64,000 bases of DNA from JAAYRQ01 sp035647235 (GTDB lineage Bacteria; Bacillota; Syntrophomonadia; Syntrophomonadales; Syntrophomonadaceae), in contig CAZEPV010000010.1 of assembly GCA_964514235.1 (NCBI GenBank), positions 12,062-76,061 on the forward strand, read 5' to 3'. Position 1 is the stretch's first letter. Every line of letters starts with the position of its first letter. This document shows positions 9,798 through 16,954 of the stretch, piece after piece. The notes beneath the pieces are model-generated. The model was not told the origin of the DNA. It saw only the letters and a program-made list of their open reading frames with translations, and did not search any database. The translations under genes and the position numbers were made by a program.

Positions 9798-10985
9798 CTA
9801 TATAACCCCCAATTGCTTTTTGTTTTGGCTTTTTATAGCCCCCTTGTATATTTTAGCTGTATCTTGAGCAATAGCTTCCCAACTATATACATTTTCCACT
9901 ACTTTGCTGGCATTATTACGTAAATATAAAGCAAATTCATCATCAGTTAGTATTTCTATAATAGCATTAGCTAAATCCTTCTTATTGCCCGCATCTATTT
10001 TTACCCCAGTAACTCTATCGTCAACAATTTCTGCTAACCCCCCCACATTCCCTACTATAACTGGAGTATTTGTAGCCATTGCCTCTAGAGCAACTATGCC
10101 AAAAGGTTCATAAAAACTAGGAAATACTGCAACCTTAGCCTGATTATAAACGTAATTTCTGTCATGTTTACGAATAAAGCCAGTAAAATGAACACGCTCT
10201 GCTATACCAAGTTCTTTAGCTAATTCCTTTAAATCCAATTTTTGTGGGCCTTTACCCCCAATATATAATTGGGCTTCAGGGACTTTGTCTATTACTAGAG
10301 GAAAGGAATCAATTAATTGCCAGACACCTTTTTCTGGAACTAATCGACCAATAAAGAATACAACTTTGTCATTAGGAGATATGTTAAATCGTGGGTTTTC
10401 AGGAAGGTCTGCAAATAATGTGGGATCAACTCCATTTGGAATAATACTAATCCTATCGTTGTCTACATCAAACAAAGTATTGATTTCCTTTTCCATATAT
10501 TCACTACAACAGATTACTTTTTCAGCCTCCAAAGCCAAGTTCTTTTCTATCTCGTTGATTTCCAGTTGGATACGATTATGCAAACCAATATTCCTACCAT
10601 GTTCTGTTGCATGAATAGTGGTTACTAAAGGAATACCGAAAATTTTAGATACCGAGCGACCTGCATAAGCAACTAGCCAATCATGGGCATGAATAACATC
10701 AAAACCACCTACTTGGGAATTAAGTTTCACAGCTTGGCGAATAGCCTCGCTATTAAAAGAAAAAATCCAAGTTTTAAAGTGATCCTCCTCTTTTGCAGGG
10801 CTACCTACCCTATGGATATGTACACCTTTAGAAATTTGGTATAATGGGTATTCCTTAACCATCGGTGTAATAACATGGGTGATAATTCCCTTTTTCACTA
10901 AAAATCTGGATAAATCGTAAACATGTTGGCCAAGTCCCCCCACCATATGGGGTGGATATTCCCAACTAAACATTAATACCTTCAC
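9798..10985 (-). CDS. GT4 family glycosyltransferase, probable glycogen synthase
   Basis: 395 aa GT-B fold retaining glycosyltransferase (GT4). The N-terminus FSWEYPPHMVGGLGQHV is the glycine-rich acceptor loop, and the C-terminal half carries the EPFGIVALE (E-x7-E) nucleotide-sugar motif. Homologues beside GH57 branching enzymes are generally assigned as glycogen synthases, which extend alpha-1,4-glucan from NDP-glucose. It is first in the cluster, starting at GTG with GAGGGA six bases upstream. No glgC is in the window, so the sugar donor is not known. It is divergent from the ahcY gene. Confidence 0.8.
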   Translation of the reverse strand: MKVLMFSWEYPPHMVGGLGQHVYDLSRFLVKKGIITHVITPMVKEYPLYQISKGVHIHRVGSPAKEEDHFKTWIFSFNSEAIRQAVKLNSQVGGFDVIHAHDWLVAYAGRSVSKIFGIPLVTTIHATEHGRNIGLHNRIQLEINEIEKNLALEAEKVICCSEYMEKEINTLFDVDNDRISIIPNGVDPTLFADLPENPRFNISPNDKVVFFIGRLVPEKGVWQLIDSFPLVIDKVPEAQLYIGGKGPQKLDLKELAKELGIAERVHFTGFIRKHDRNYVYNQAKVAVFPSFYEPFGIVALEAMATNTPVIVGNVGGLAEIVDDRVTGVKIDAGNKKDLANAIIEILTDDEFALYLRNNASKVVENVYSWEAIAQDTAKIYKGAIKSQNKKQLGVI

Positions 10986-11133
10986 AAAAATCCCTCATTA
11001 ATTTATATTATGTTTTTCAATTATATTAACAGATAATGATTCCTATTGTAAGATTTTTTGCTTATAATGTTTTATGAGGCGTTATTATACATTAATCTTT
11101 GGTGCTTTATTACTAATTATAGGAGGTTTATTA

Positions 11134-12411
11134 ATGAGTACTGTATCCCCAGACCTTATAAAAAGGGATTCTATTATTAAGGATTTTGCTCTGGCATCTG
11201 ATGGCCACAAAAAACTCCAATGGGTAAGTCAGAATATGCCAGTACTTAACTTTTTAAGGGAGGAATTTATAACTTCAAAACCCTTAGCTAATAAAACTAT
11301 AGCCTGTTGCTTACATTTAGAAGCTAAAACTGGCTATCTTTTACAGACACTAAAAGCTGCTGGTGCTAACGTTATTGCATGCGCTAGTAATCCCCTATCA
11401 ACCCAAGATGATGTGGTAGCGGCATTAGTTGATTCAGGTATTACAGTTTACGCTGTCCACGGCCAGAACGAGGAAGAATACTATAGATACTTAGAATATA
11501 CCTTAGATAATATGCCTGATGCCCTTATTGATGATGGTGGTGACTTAGTAAGCATCCTACATAGAACCCGCCAAGAGCAGGCTAAAAATATAATTGGTGG
11601 TTGTGAAGAGACTACAACAGGAATTGTCAGATTAAGAGCTATGGATAAAGATAAAACCTTACTATTTCCTATGATGGCTGTTAATGATGCTTATATGAAA
11701 TATCTATTTGATAATAGATATGGTACAGGACAATCGGTTTGGGATGGAATTAATCGCAGCACTAATCTAGTTGTAGCTGGTAAGACTGTAGTAGTTATTG
11801 GTTACGGTTGGTGTGGTAAAGGCGTTGCTATGCGAGCTTTAGGTATGGGTGCCAAAATAATAATTACCGAAATTGATCCTATAAAGGCAAACGAAGCTAT
11901 TATGGATGGGTTTGAGGTTATGCCCATGGCTGATGCAGCATGCTTGGGTGATATTTTTATTACTGTTACAGGTAATGTAAATGTAATTAGAAAAGAACAT
12001 ATGGAAGTTATGAAAGATAACGCCATGTTAGCTAATGCAGGCCATTTTGATGTGGAAATAAACAAAAAAGATTTAGCCCAGCTTGCAACTAGTATAAATA
12101 GGGTTCGTGATAATATTGATGAATATATAATGGCTGATGGACGCAAATTGCATTTACTTGCTGAAGGCCGTTTAGTTAATTTAGCGGCTGGCGATGGCCA
12201 TCCCGCAGAAGTAATGGATTTAAGTTTTTCTTTGCAAGCTTTATCTTTAATTCATGTTATTAAAAACCGAGATAAATTGGAAAATAAGGTTTACAATGTC
12301 CCAGAGGATATAGATGAAAGAGTTGCCTACTTAAAACTAGAAGCAGATGGAATAAAAATAGATAAGCTAACTGAGGAACAGGAAGTATATATGGCCAGCT
12401 GGGATGCCTAA
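11134..12411 (+). CDS. ahcY: S-adenosylhomocysteinase
   Basis: 425 aa enzyme that splits S-adenosylhomocysteine to adenosine and homocysteine, relieving product inhibition of methyltransferases. The NAD-binding glycine motif GYGWCGKG, the family segment ACASNPLSTQDD and the C-terminal GRLVNLAAGDGHPAEVMD are all present. The frame runs upstream to 11074, but the ATG at 11134 has AGGAGG seven bases before it and gives the family N-terminus. A TATAAT at 11063-11068 could be the -10 of its promoter; no good -35 is seen. It faces away from the alpha-glucan cluster. Confidence 0.96.
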   Translation: MSTVSPDLIKRDSIIKDFALASDGHKKLQWVSQNMPVLNFLREEFITSKPLANKTIACCLHLEAKTGYLLQTLKAAGANVIACASNPLSTQDDVVAALVDSGITVYAVHGQNEEEYYRYLEYTLDNMPDALIDDGGDLVSILHRTRQEQAKNIIGGCEETTTGIVRLRAMDKDKTLLFPMMAVNDAYMKYLFDNRYGTGQSVWDGINRSTNLVVAGKTVVVIGYGWCGKGVAMRALGMGAKIIITEIDPIKANEAIMDGFEVMPMADAACLGDIFITVTGNVNVIRKEHMEVMKDNAMLANAGHFDVEINKKDLAQLATSINRVRDNIDEYIMADGRKLHLLAEGRLVNLAAGDGHPAEVMDLSFSLQALSLIHVIKNRDKLENKVYNVPEDIDERVAYLKLEADGIKIDKLTEEQEVYMASWDA

Positions 12412-12435
12412 ATAATTTTATAATCGCATAAATAG

Positions 12436-12485
12436 ACCGCCCTTTCCGCATAATATTAAAAATATATGTGAGGGGCGGTTTTTTT
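12436..12485 (+). terminator. Terminator of ahcY overlapping the spoIIP ribosome binding site
   Basis: Arms ACCGCCC (12436-12442) and GGGCGGT (12473-12479) around a 30-base AT-rich loop, followed by seven Ts to 12485. The 3' arm overlaps the AGGGG that serves as the spoIIP Shine-Dalgarno, and the T-run touches the spoIIP ATG. It may therefore be a terminator, a translation-blocking hairpin, or both. Confidence 0.65.
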
Positions 12486-13421
12486 ATGGATACCCTTAAG
12501 TTTAGGTATTTATCAGGTTTTTTTGGTATATTGTTAATTGTCTTGCTGAGTGCTTTTTTGCTCAATGTAATTAATTCACCCAAAAAACCGATATCTTTTG
12601 ATACTGATAGGTCTTACTATGTAATTAAAGATGAAAATTCTAAAATACTAATGGAAACGGGTATTGAAATCCATGTAGACGACGAATTTATTGACGAAGA
12701 TAACAATCATTACATCGTTACCAAAGTAAAAAATAAAATTGCCACAGCATCTCTGAAAAACAAAGCAACTACTTCAGAATTAAGTAATAGCAAGATAATT
12801 CCTACGGCCCTTTTTGTGCCTAAAAAAGCCCTAAGACCTAGTTTAAGTTCCAAACATGTCAGCATTTACCACACTCATAATGATGAATCATATATACTTA
12901 CATCTGGCAAATCAAATGAAACAGGCAATGGTGATATTGTTAAAGTAGGAAGTGCATTACAAGATTGCTTGGAAAAAGCTTCTATAACAGTAACACATAG
13001 TTTAAATGATCATGGACCACATGACATTAATGCCTACCACCGTTCCCGCAGAACCGCTTTAGCTTTGATAAAGGAATCACCCGATATATTAATAGATGTT
13101 CATAGGGATTCAGCACCCAAAAATGCCTATTATGCAAGCATAAATGGGGTTGAAGTTGCTAGGGTAATGATTGTTGTGGGCCGTTCTAATCCCAACATGC
13201 AAACTAATCTGGAATTTGCCCGCAGGCTTAAAGTTACTGCTGATGAATTGCACCCGGGACTTATGAGGGGCATTTTTATCGGTAAAGGTGACTATAATCA
13301 AGATCTCTTTCCAAATGCCTTGATTTTTGAAGTAGGTACAGATCTTTTATCTTTATCAATGGCAGAAAAAGGTGTGCGTTGCATAGGTGATGCTTTGATA
13401 AAGCTATTACAAAATTCTTGA
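12486..13421 (+). CDS. spoIIP: Stage II sporulation protein P (peptidoglycan hydrolase)
   Basis: 311 aa. SpoIIP is the amidase/endopeptidase that, with SpoIID and SpoIIM, thins septal peptidoglycan during engulfment. The N-terminus has one membrane helix (residues about 8-28). The catalytic domain shows YHTHNDES, DVHRDS and FEVGTD, the zinc-binding His/Glu/His pattern of the SpoIIP family. It is shorter than Bacillus subtilis SpoIIP (about 400 aa), mostly in the linker. A GTG at 12468 is also in frame but lies inside the hairpin; the ATG at 12486 has AGGGG ten bases upstream. Confidence 0.88.
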   Translation: MDTLKFRYLSGFFGILLIVLLSAFLLNVINSPKKPISFDTDRSYYVIKDENSKILMETGIEIHVDDEFIDEDNNHYIVTKVKNKIATASLKNKATTSELSNSKIIPTALFVPKKALRPSLSSKHVSIYHTHNDESYILTSGKSNETGNGDIVKVGSALQDCLEKASITVTHSLNDHGPHDINAYHRSRRTALALIKESPDILIDVHRDSAPKNAYYASINGVEVARVMIVVGRSNPNMQTNLEFARRLKVTADELHPGLMRGIFIGKGDYNQDLFPNALIFEVGTDLLSLSMAEKGVRCIGDALIKLLQNS

Positions 13422-13535
13422 CTAGCTTTTATTAAACTGTTATTTTTTTTAAAGCTTATGTATGATTACTGTTAGGGCTAAAACCAGTATTTAAATTCGG
13501 GGAGTAAAGACTGCGATCCTAATAGATTAAAACTT

Positions 13536-13564
13536 TTGACCACTCTTTACTATTCTGTTATAAT
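13536..13564 (+). promoter_or_regulatory. SigA-type promoter of tRNA-Arg
   Basis: TTGACC (13536-13541), a 17-base spacer and a perfect TATAAT (13559-13564), fifteen bases before the tRNA. Near consensus. Confidence 0.85.
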
Positions 13565-13578
13565 CATAAGGCAAATAT

Positions 13579-13653
13579 GCGCCCGTAGCTCAGTGGATAG
13601 AGCACTGGCCTCCGGAGCCAGGAGCGGAGGTTCGATTCCTCTCGGGCGTACCA
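13579..13653 (+). tRNA. tRNA-Arg (anticodon CCG)
   Basis: Full cloverleaf: acceptor GCGCCCG pairing with CGGGCGT (G1-U72 wobble), D-arm GCTC/GAGC, anticodon stem CTGGC/GCCAG with loop CTCCGGA giving anticodon CCG at 13612-13614, T-arm GGAGG/CCTCT with loop TTCGATT, discriminator A and an encoded CCA. It reads the CGG arginine codon, rare in this AT-rich genome. It stands alone, with its own promoter and terminator. Confidence 0.97.
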
Positions 13654-13665
13654 TAAAGACATCCT

Positions 13666-13694
13666 CACCTTTCCGAAATCGGAAAGGTGTTTTT
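13666..13694 (+). terminator. Intrinsic terminator of tRNA-Arg
   Basis: Eleven-base arms (CACCTTTCCGA and its complement) with a two-base apex, then TTTTT. It starts 12 bases after the tRNA CCA. Confidence 0.93.
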
Positions 13695-13720
13695 AATTTT
13701 AAATATATTCACCTTTTTTA

Positions 13721-13749
13721 TTGACAGAACGTCTGTTTGAGTGTATATT
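13721..13749 (+). promoter_or_regulatory. Consensus SigA promoter with overlapping inverted repeat
   Basis: Perfect TTGACA (13721-13726), 17-base spacer, TATATT (13744-13749). An inverted repeat ACAGA-ACG-TCTGT (13724-13736) overlaps the -35 and the spacer, as expected for a repressor operator (for instance TetR-type). The only gene it can drive is the 35-codon ORF at 13795. Confidence 0.75.
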
Positions 13750-13794
13750 CAATTTAGCGAACCTTTGTTCCTTACAATTTATAGGGGTGATTAT

Positions 13795-13902
13795 ATGTTT
13801 AGTGATTTTTCTAAAAAAGAATTTGTCCAAACAATTCTTAGCTCTATTTCCATTTTGCTGATTTGCTATATTCTGGCTGTAGGGTTTTTCTCATTAGTAT
13901 AA
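13795..13902 (+). CDS. Small single-pass membrane peptide (35 aa)
   Basis: A 35-codon frame with GGGGTGA five bases before ATG. The protein has a charged N-terminus (MFSDFSKKEF) and one hydrophobic helix from about residue 13 to 34. The combination of a consensus promoter, an operator-like repeat and a good ribosome site supports expression. Its TAA abuts the convergent yigZ stop, so there is no room for a separate terminator. I recognise no family; a regulatory or stress membrane peptide is possible. Confidence 0.6.
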   Translation: MFSDFSKKEFVQTILSSISILLICYILAVGFFSLV

Positions 13903-14535
13903 TCAAGATAGGCTTTTATATTCCCGACTATAGGTAATAATTTCGGCACTACCATTGGAAAATGAAATTATTTGATCTTTGAAATATTCTTCCTTTTCTA
14001 CTGGGCAATATATGTGAGCTATAACTTTTTCCAGATAGTCTATGTGTTCAATCAATACACCTTTTTGTAATAATTTATGTTCAATATTATCCCAATAAGT
14101 ATAATCACATTTAACCCGTAATTGGATGCATAGTTCTAACTTTTTTATCCTCGTAGCCTGTATAACTAGGCTAGCAGTCTGGGAATAAGCCCTAACTAAT
14201 CCAGGTGCACCTAGCAATGTGCCCCCAAAATAACGGGTGACTATAAGCATCACATTCTCTAAACTATTATTGCGTAAGACACTTAATATAGGCACACCAG
14301 CTGTTCCAGAAGGTTCCCCATCATCACTGTATCTTTCTATTTTTTGTTCATGCAAAATATAAGCATAGCAGTAATGTCTTGCTTGTGGCCATCTTTCCTT
14401 GGCAATTATTAATAGGTTTTCAGCTTCAACTTCATCCATAACAGGTGAAATAAAACCAATAAACCGAGATTTTCTTATAACTATTTCTTTAGTCGCTTTG
14501 TGTCCAACTGAGTAATAATACATTTTATCCCCCAT
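13903..14535 (-). CDS. yigZ: YigZ/IMPACT family protein
   Basis: 210 aa, the usual length of bacterial YigZ. The N-terminal UPF0029 (IMPACT) domain is clear from KSRFIGF, ARHYCYAY, YSDDGEPSGTAG and TRYFGGTLLGAPGLVRAYS; a DUF1949 ferredoxin-like domain follows from about residue 135. The eukaryotic relative IMPACT inhibits the GCN2 kinase; the bacterial role is not settled. It is the last gene of a minus-strand group and converges on the 35-aa ORF. Confidence 0.93.
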   Translation of the reverse strand: MGDKMYYYSVGHKATKEIVIRKSRFIGFISPVMDEVEAENLLIIAKERWPQARHYCYAYILHEQKIERYSDDGEPSGTAGVPILSVLRNNSLENVMLIVTRYFGGTLLGAPGLVRAYSQTASLVIQATRIKKLELCIQLRVKCDYTYWDNIEHKLLQKGVLIEHIDYLEKVIAHIYCPVEKEEYFKDQIISFSNGSAEIITYSREYKSLS

Positions 14536-14548
14536 TTATTTTGTATAG

Positions 14549-14725
14549 TTACATGGGTTTAACAGGTTTGTTTTGTTCCTCAGTCTCATATCTTACCTTA
14601 TGGTTGCATTTATCACAAATATAAGCTGCCGAGCTACTAGAAGATAATTTTTTGTAATCATTGTGATCTTCCCCTAATACATACTTTTTCCCACACATTA
14701 AACAATTGACTATAAGTTGGCTCAT
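14549..14725 (-). CDS. Small zinc-ribbon protein, DUF2197/YlaI-like
   Basis: 58 aa. Two CxxC pairs, C8/C11 and C37/C40, would bind one zinc; after the second pair comes a basic segment (NHKVRYE). Size and spacing match the DUF2197 (YlaI) family of Firmicutes, whose function is not known. The ATG at 14725 is preceded by a run of seven Gs that can pair with the anti-Shine-Dalgarno by wobble. It lies 13 bases from yigZ on the same strand. Confidence 0.75.
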   Translation of the reverse strand: MSQLIVNCLMCGKKYVLGEDHNDYKKLSSSSSAAYICDKCNHKVRYETEEQNKPVKPM

Positions 14726-14795
14726 TACTTTTAGTCCCCCCCAGATTATTTTTACATTATGAATTTTTAACCCTTTAGGAAATCAAATTTATAAT

Positions 14796-14830
14796 AAAAA
14801 GAGTATGATCCACCTCAAACGGAATCATAC
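14796..14830 (-). terminator. Terminator of the chemoreceptor gene
   Basis: Minus-strand stem GTATGATTCC pairing (one mismatch) with GGATCATAC, followed by a T-rich stretch with five Ts. Located 18 bases after the MCP stop. Confidence 0.8.
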
Positions 14831-14847
14831 CCCATAAGACAATTGCT

Positions 14848-16569
14848 TTAAACTTTGAAATATTCGATTGCTTTTTCTAGTTCATGTACTATGCTATTCA
14901 TTCCATCCAGTGATGCACTTATTTCCTGAGACCCAGCCATTTGTTCTTCTGCCATTTGACTAATCTGTTTGGCTAAATTGACATTGCTATCCGCAGTAGC
15001 TGTTGTTTGTTCCATAGAATCTATGGCTGTTTCAGCACTAGCTGCCATCTCTTGACTGGCAGCCGACATTTCTTGAATTTGTTCATTTACTTTTTCTACA
15101 GCTAAAATTATATTTGTGAAAGCTTCCCCTGCCCTAGCTACTACTTCTGTCCCATTGGCAACTTCAGCTGTACCCGATTGCATTGCTTCAACTGCCTTGT
15201 TGGCTTCTTCCTGTATTTGTTTTATTAATAAAGCAATCCGCTTAGCAGCTTCTTCCGATTCCTCAGCTAATTTACGTACCTCTTCTGCTACTACTGCAAA
15301 TCCCCGCCCTTGTTCACCTGCTCTAGCAGCCTCAATAGCTGCGTTTAAAGCTAATAAATTAGTTTGACTAGCAATGTTAGTGATTAAGTCTACGATTTGC
15401 CCTATTTCTAGAGATTTACCCCCTAAATCCCCTATTATATTAGCGGTAGAATTTACAGTATTACTGATTATGCCTATTTGTTTAATAGCCATATCTACTT
15501 GTTTGCCACCATCTTGGGCCATATTAGTCGCACTAAAGGCAGATGTTGATACTTCTTGTGCATTTTCAGCTACATTTTGAATCACCGCGGTCATTTCACC
15601 TATAGTTACTTTTGATTTATTAGTCAATTCCGCTTGTGTATTAGTATTATTATTCATTTCTTCAGCTTGGGATGCCATATCTTCCATCAAACTGGCATTA
15701 ATTTCAGAACGTTTTAGTAATTGCTCACTAGCTTCACCTACATTAAAAGTTAATTCTTTATTGATTCTTATAAGTTCGGACATTTTTTCAATCATTTTAT
15801 TAGTTCTATTAGCTAGCCTACCTACCTCATCATTAGCAAGGGAGGGAACTGTTTGGGTTAGATCACCTTCGCTTGCCTTATTTATGGCTAGTCCAATTCT
15901 ACGCAAAGGCGCGTGCACTGTATATGCGATAAGGAATGCAGCACATAAAGCAATTAAGATACCTATTATAGAATAAGCGATCATATTGATCCTAAACTTA
16001 TTAATCATCACTTCATAAGGGGTAGCTGGCACCCCTACATACCATATACCAATAATTTCCCCATTCTTATTTTTGATTGGTTCGTATGCACATTCATTCC
16101 AAGTCCCCACTACTTGTGCTTTGCCTAAGAATGTTTTACCCTCTATTAAAACTACTTGGGCAACCTCATCAGAGACTTTAGTATTTATCATTCTTTGTCC
16201 ATCCTGGGTCACATTTGTAGTTACTCTAGTGTCATGTTTGAAGATTGTTACAGTATCCCCCGTTAATTCCCCAATTCGATCTATGATGGGGTAGTTTTCC
16301 TCCATTAATGTGTCACCTTTGTAAAGTGAGCCGTTTTTTAATTGCCAGTCACCAGGATAATAATTATCAATAATTTCCCTGCCCAAGGATAAATCAGAAG
16401 TTAGTTTTTGTTGGGCAGTCTCCATCACCTTATCCGACATGGAATAAGAAGCATAAATCCCCATTAGCCCAGTTATTCCAGCGAATACAAGAGTAAATGC
16501 GAGTATTAGACGAACCCTTACATTTAACTTCCTGGCCACATTCTCAATCCAATTCAGTATAGATTGCAT
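14848..16569 (-). CDS. Methyl-accepting chemotaxis protein with periplasmic Cache domain
   Basis: 573 aa transmembrane receptor. A first membrane helix at about 19-37, an extracellular sensor of about 150 residues (Cache_3/Cache_2-like, ending GIWYVGVPA), a second helix at about 193-216, HAMP to about 270, then a long coiled-coil signalling domain with the hairpin tip ALNAAIEAARAGEQGRGFAVVA. It should signal ligand binding to CheA/CheW. The ligand is unknown. No che genes lie nearby, so it is an orphan receptor. Confidence 0.94.
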   Translation of the reverse strand: MQSILNWIENVARKLNVRVRLILAFTLVFAGITGLMGIYASYSMSDKVMETAQQKLTSDLSLGREIIDNYYPGDWQLKNGSLYKGDTLMEENYPIIDRIGELTGDTVTIFKHDTRVTTNVTQDGQRMINTKVSDEVAQVVLIEGKTFLGKAQVVGTWNECAYEPIKNKNGEIIGIWYVGVPATPYEVMINKFRINMIAYSIIGILIALCAAFLIAYTVHAPLRRIGLAINKASEGDLTQTVPSLANDEVGRLANRTNKMIEKMSELIRINKELTFNVGEASEQLLKRSEINASLMEDMASQAEEMNNNTNTQAELTNKSKVTIGEMTAVIQNVAENAQEVSTSAFSATNMAQDGGKQVDMAIKQIGIISNTVNSTANIIGDLGGKSLEIGQIVDLITNIASQTNLLALNAAIEAARAGEQGRGFAVVAEEVRKLAEESEEAAKRIALLIKQIQEEANKAVEAMQSGTAEVANGTEVVARAGEAFTNIILAVEKVNEQIQEMSAASQEMAASAETAIDSMEQTTATADSNVNLAKQISQMAEEQMAGSQEISASLDGMNSIVHELEKAIEYFKV

Positions 16570-16636
16570 TTTCCTTCCCCCTTGTTACTATTAAGTTATT
16601 TCCCTCAAAAATTAATAGCAGTACCACTAAAGATTA

Positions 16637-16954
16637 CTAAGGTTGTTTTTCAGATATAATTTTCATGTATAGCACCCTTTGATAATTATAGGCTCCCACT
16701 ATATTACCTTTTTGGTCATATAAATAATTCAGTGAAGAGCCCCCGATATATACCCTACCCTTGTCCTGCTCAATCCCCAAAGCCTTGACATAACCAACCA
16801 AAGTCTTATCATCGGTAAAAGTTATTTCTACCTTTATTAAATCCGAAGCTGAATTATCTTGATTTTTGGGAACAAGATCAGCTAATGGTGTATTACACCC
16901 AGTTATTAATAATATAGAAATTATTACTAATCCTACTAAGCTTTTTTTCACCAT
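16637..16954 (-). CDS. Small lipoprotein of unknown function
   Basis: 105 aa with a lipoprotein signal: KK, hydrophobic core, then the lipobox LITGC with the lipidated Cys at residue 20. The mature part (about 85 aa) is predicted beta-rich and contains VEITFTDDKTLVGYVKALG and a final KIISEKQ, reminiscent of small OB/SH3-like folds, but I recognise no family. The start overlaps the stop of the upstream Lon-like protease gene by 7 bases, indicating translational coupling. Confidence 0.72.
   Translation of the reverse strand: MVKKSLVGLVIISILLITGCNTPLADLVPKNQDNSASDLIKVEITFTDDKTLVGYVKALGIEQDKGRVYIGGSSLNYLYDQKGNIVGAYNYQRVLYMKIISEKQP

Noticed and set aside
11000..11133. SAM or SAH riboswitch before ahcY
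   Set aside because: The leader is too short and lacks the conserved cores; only a possible -10 is seen.
13422..13535. Terminator after spoIIP (AGCTTT and AAAGCT arms)
   Set aside because: Arms are short and the T-run is in the loop instead of after the stem.
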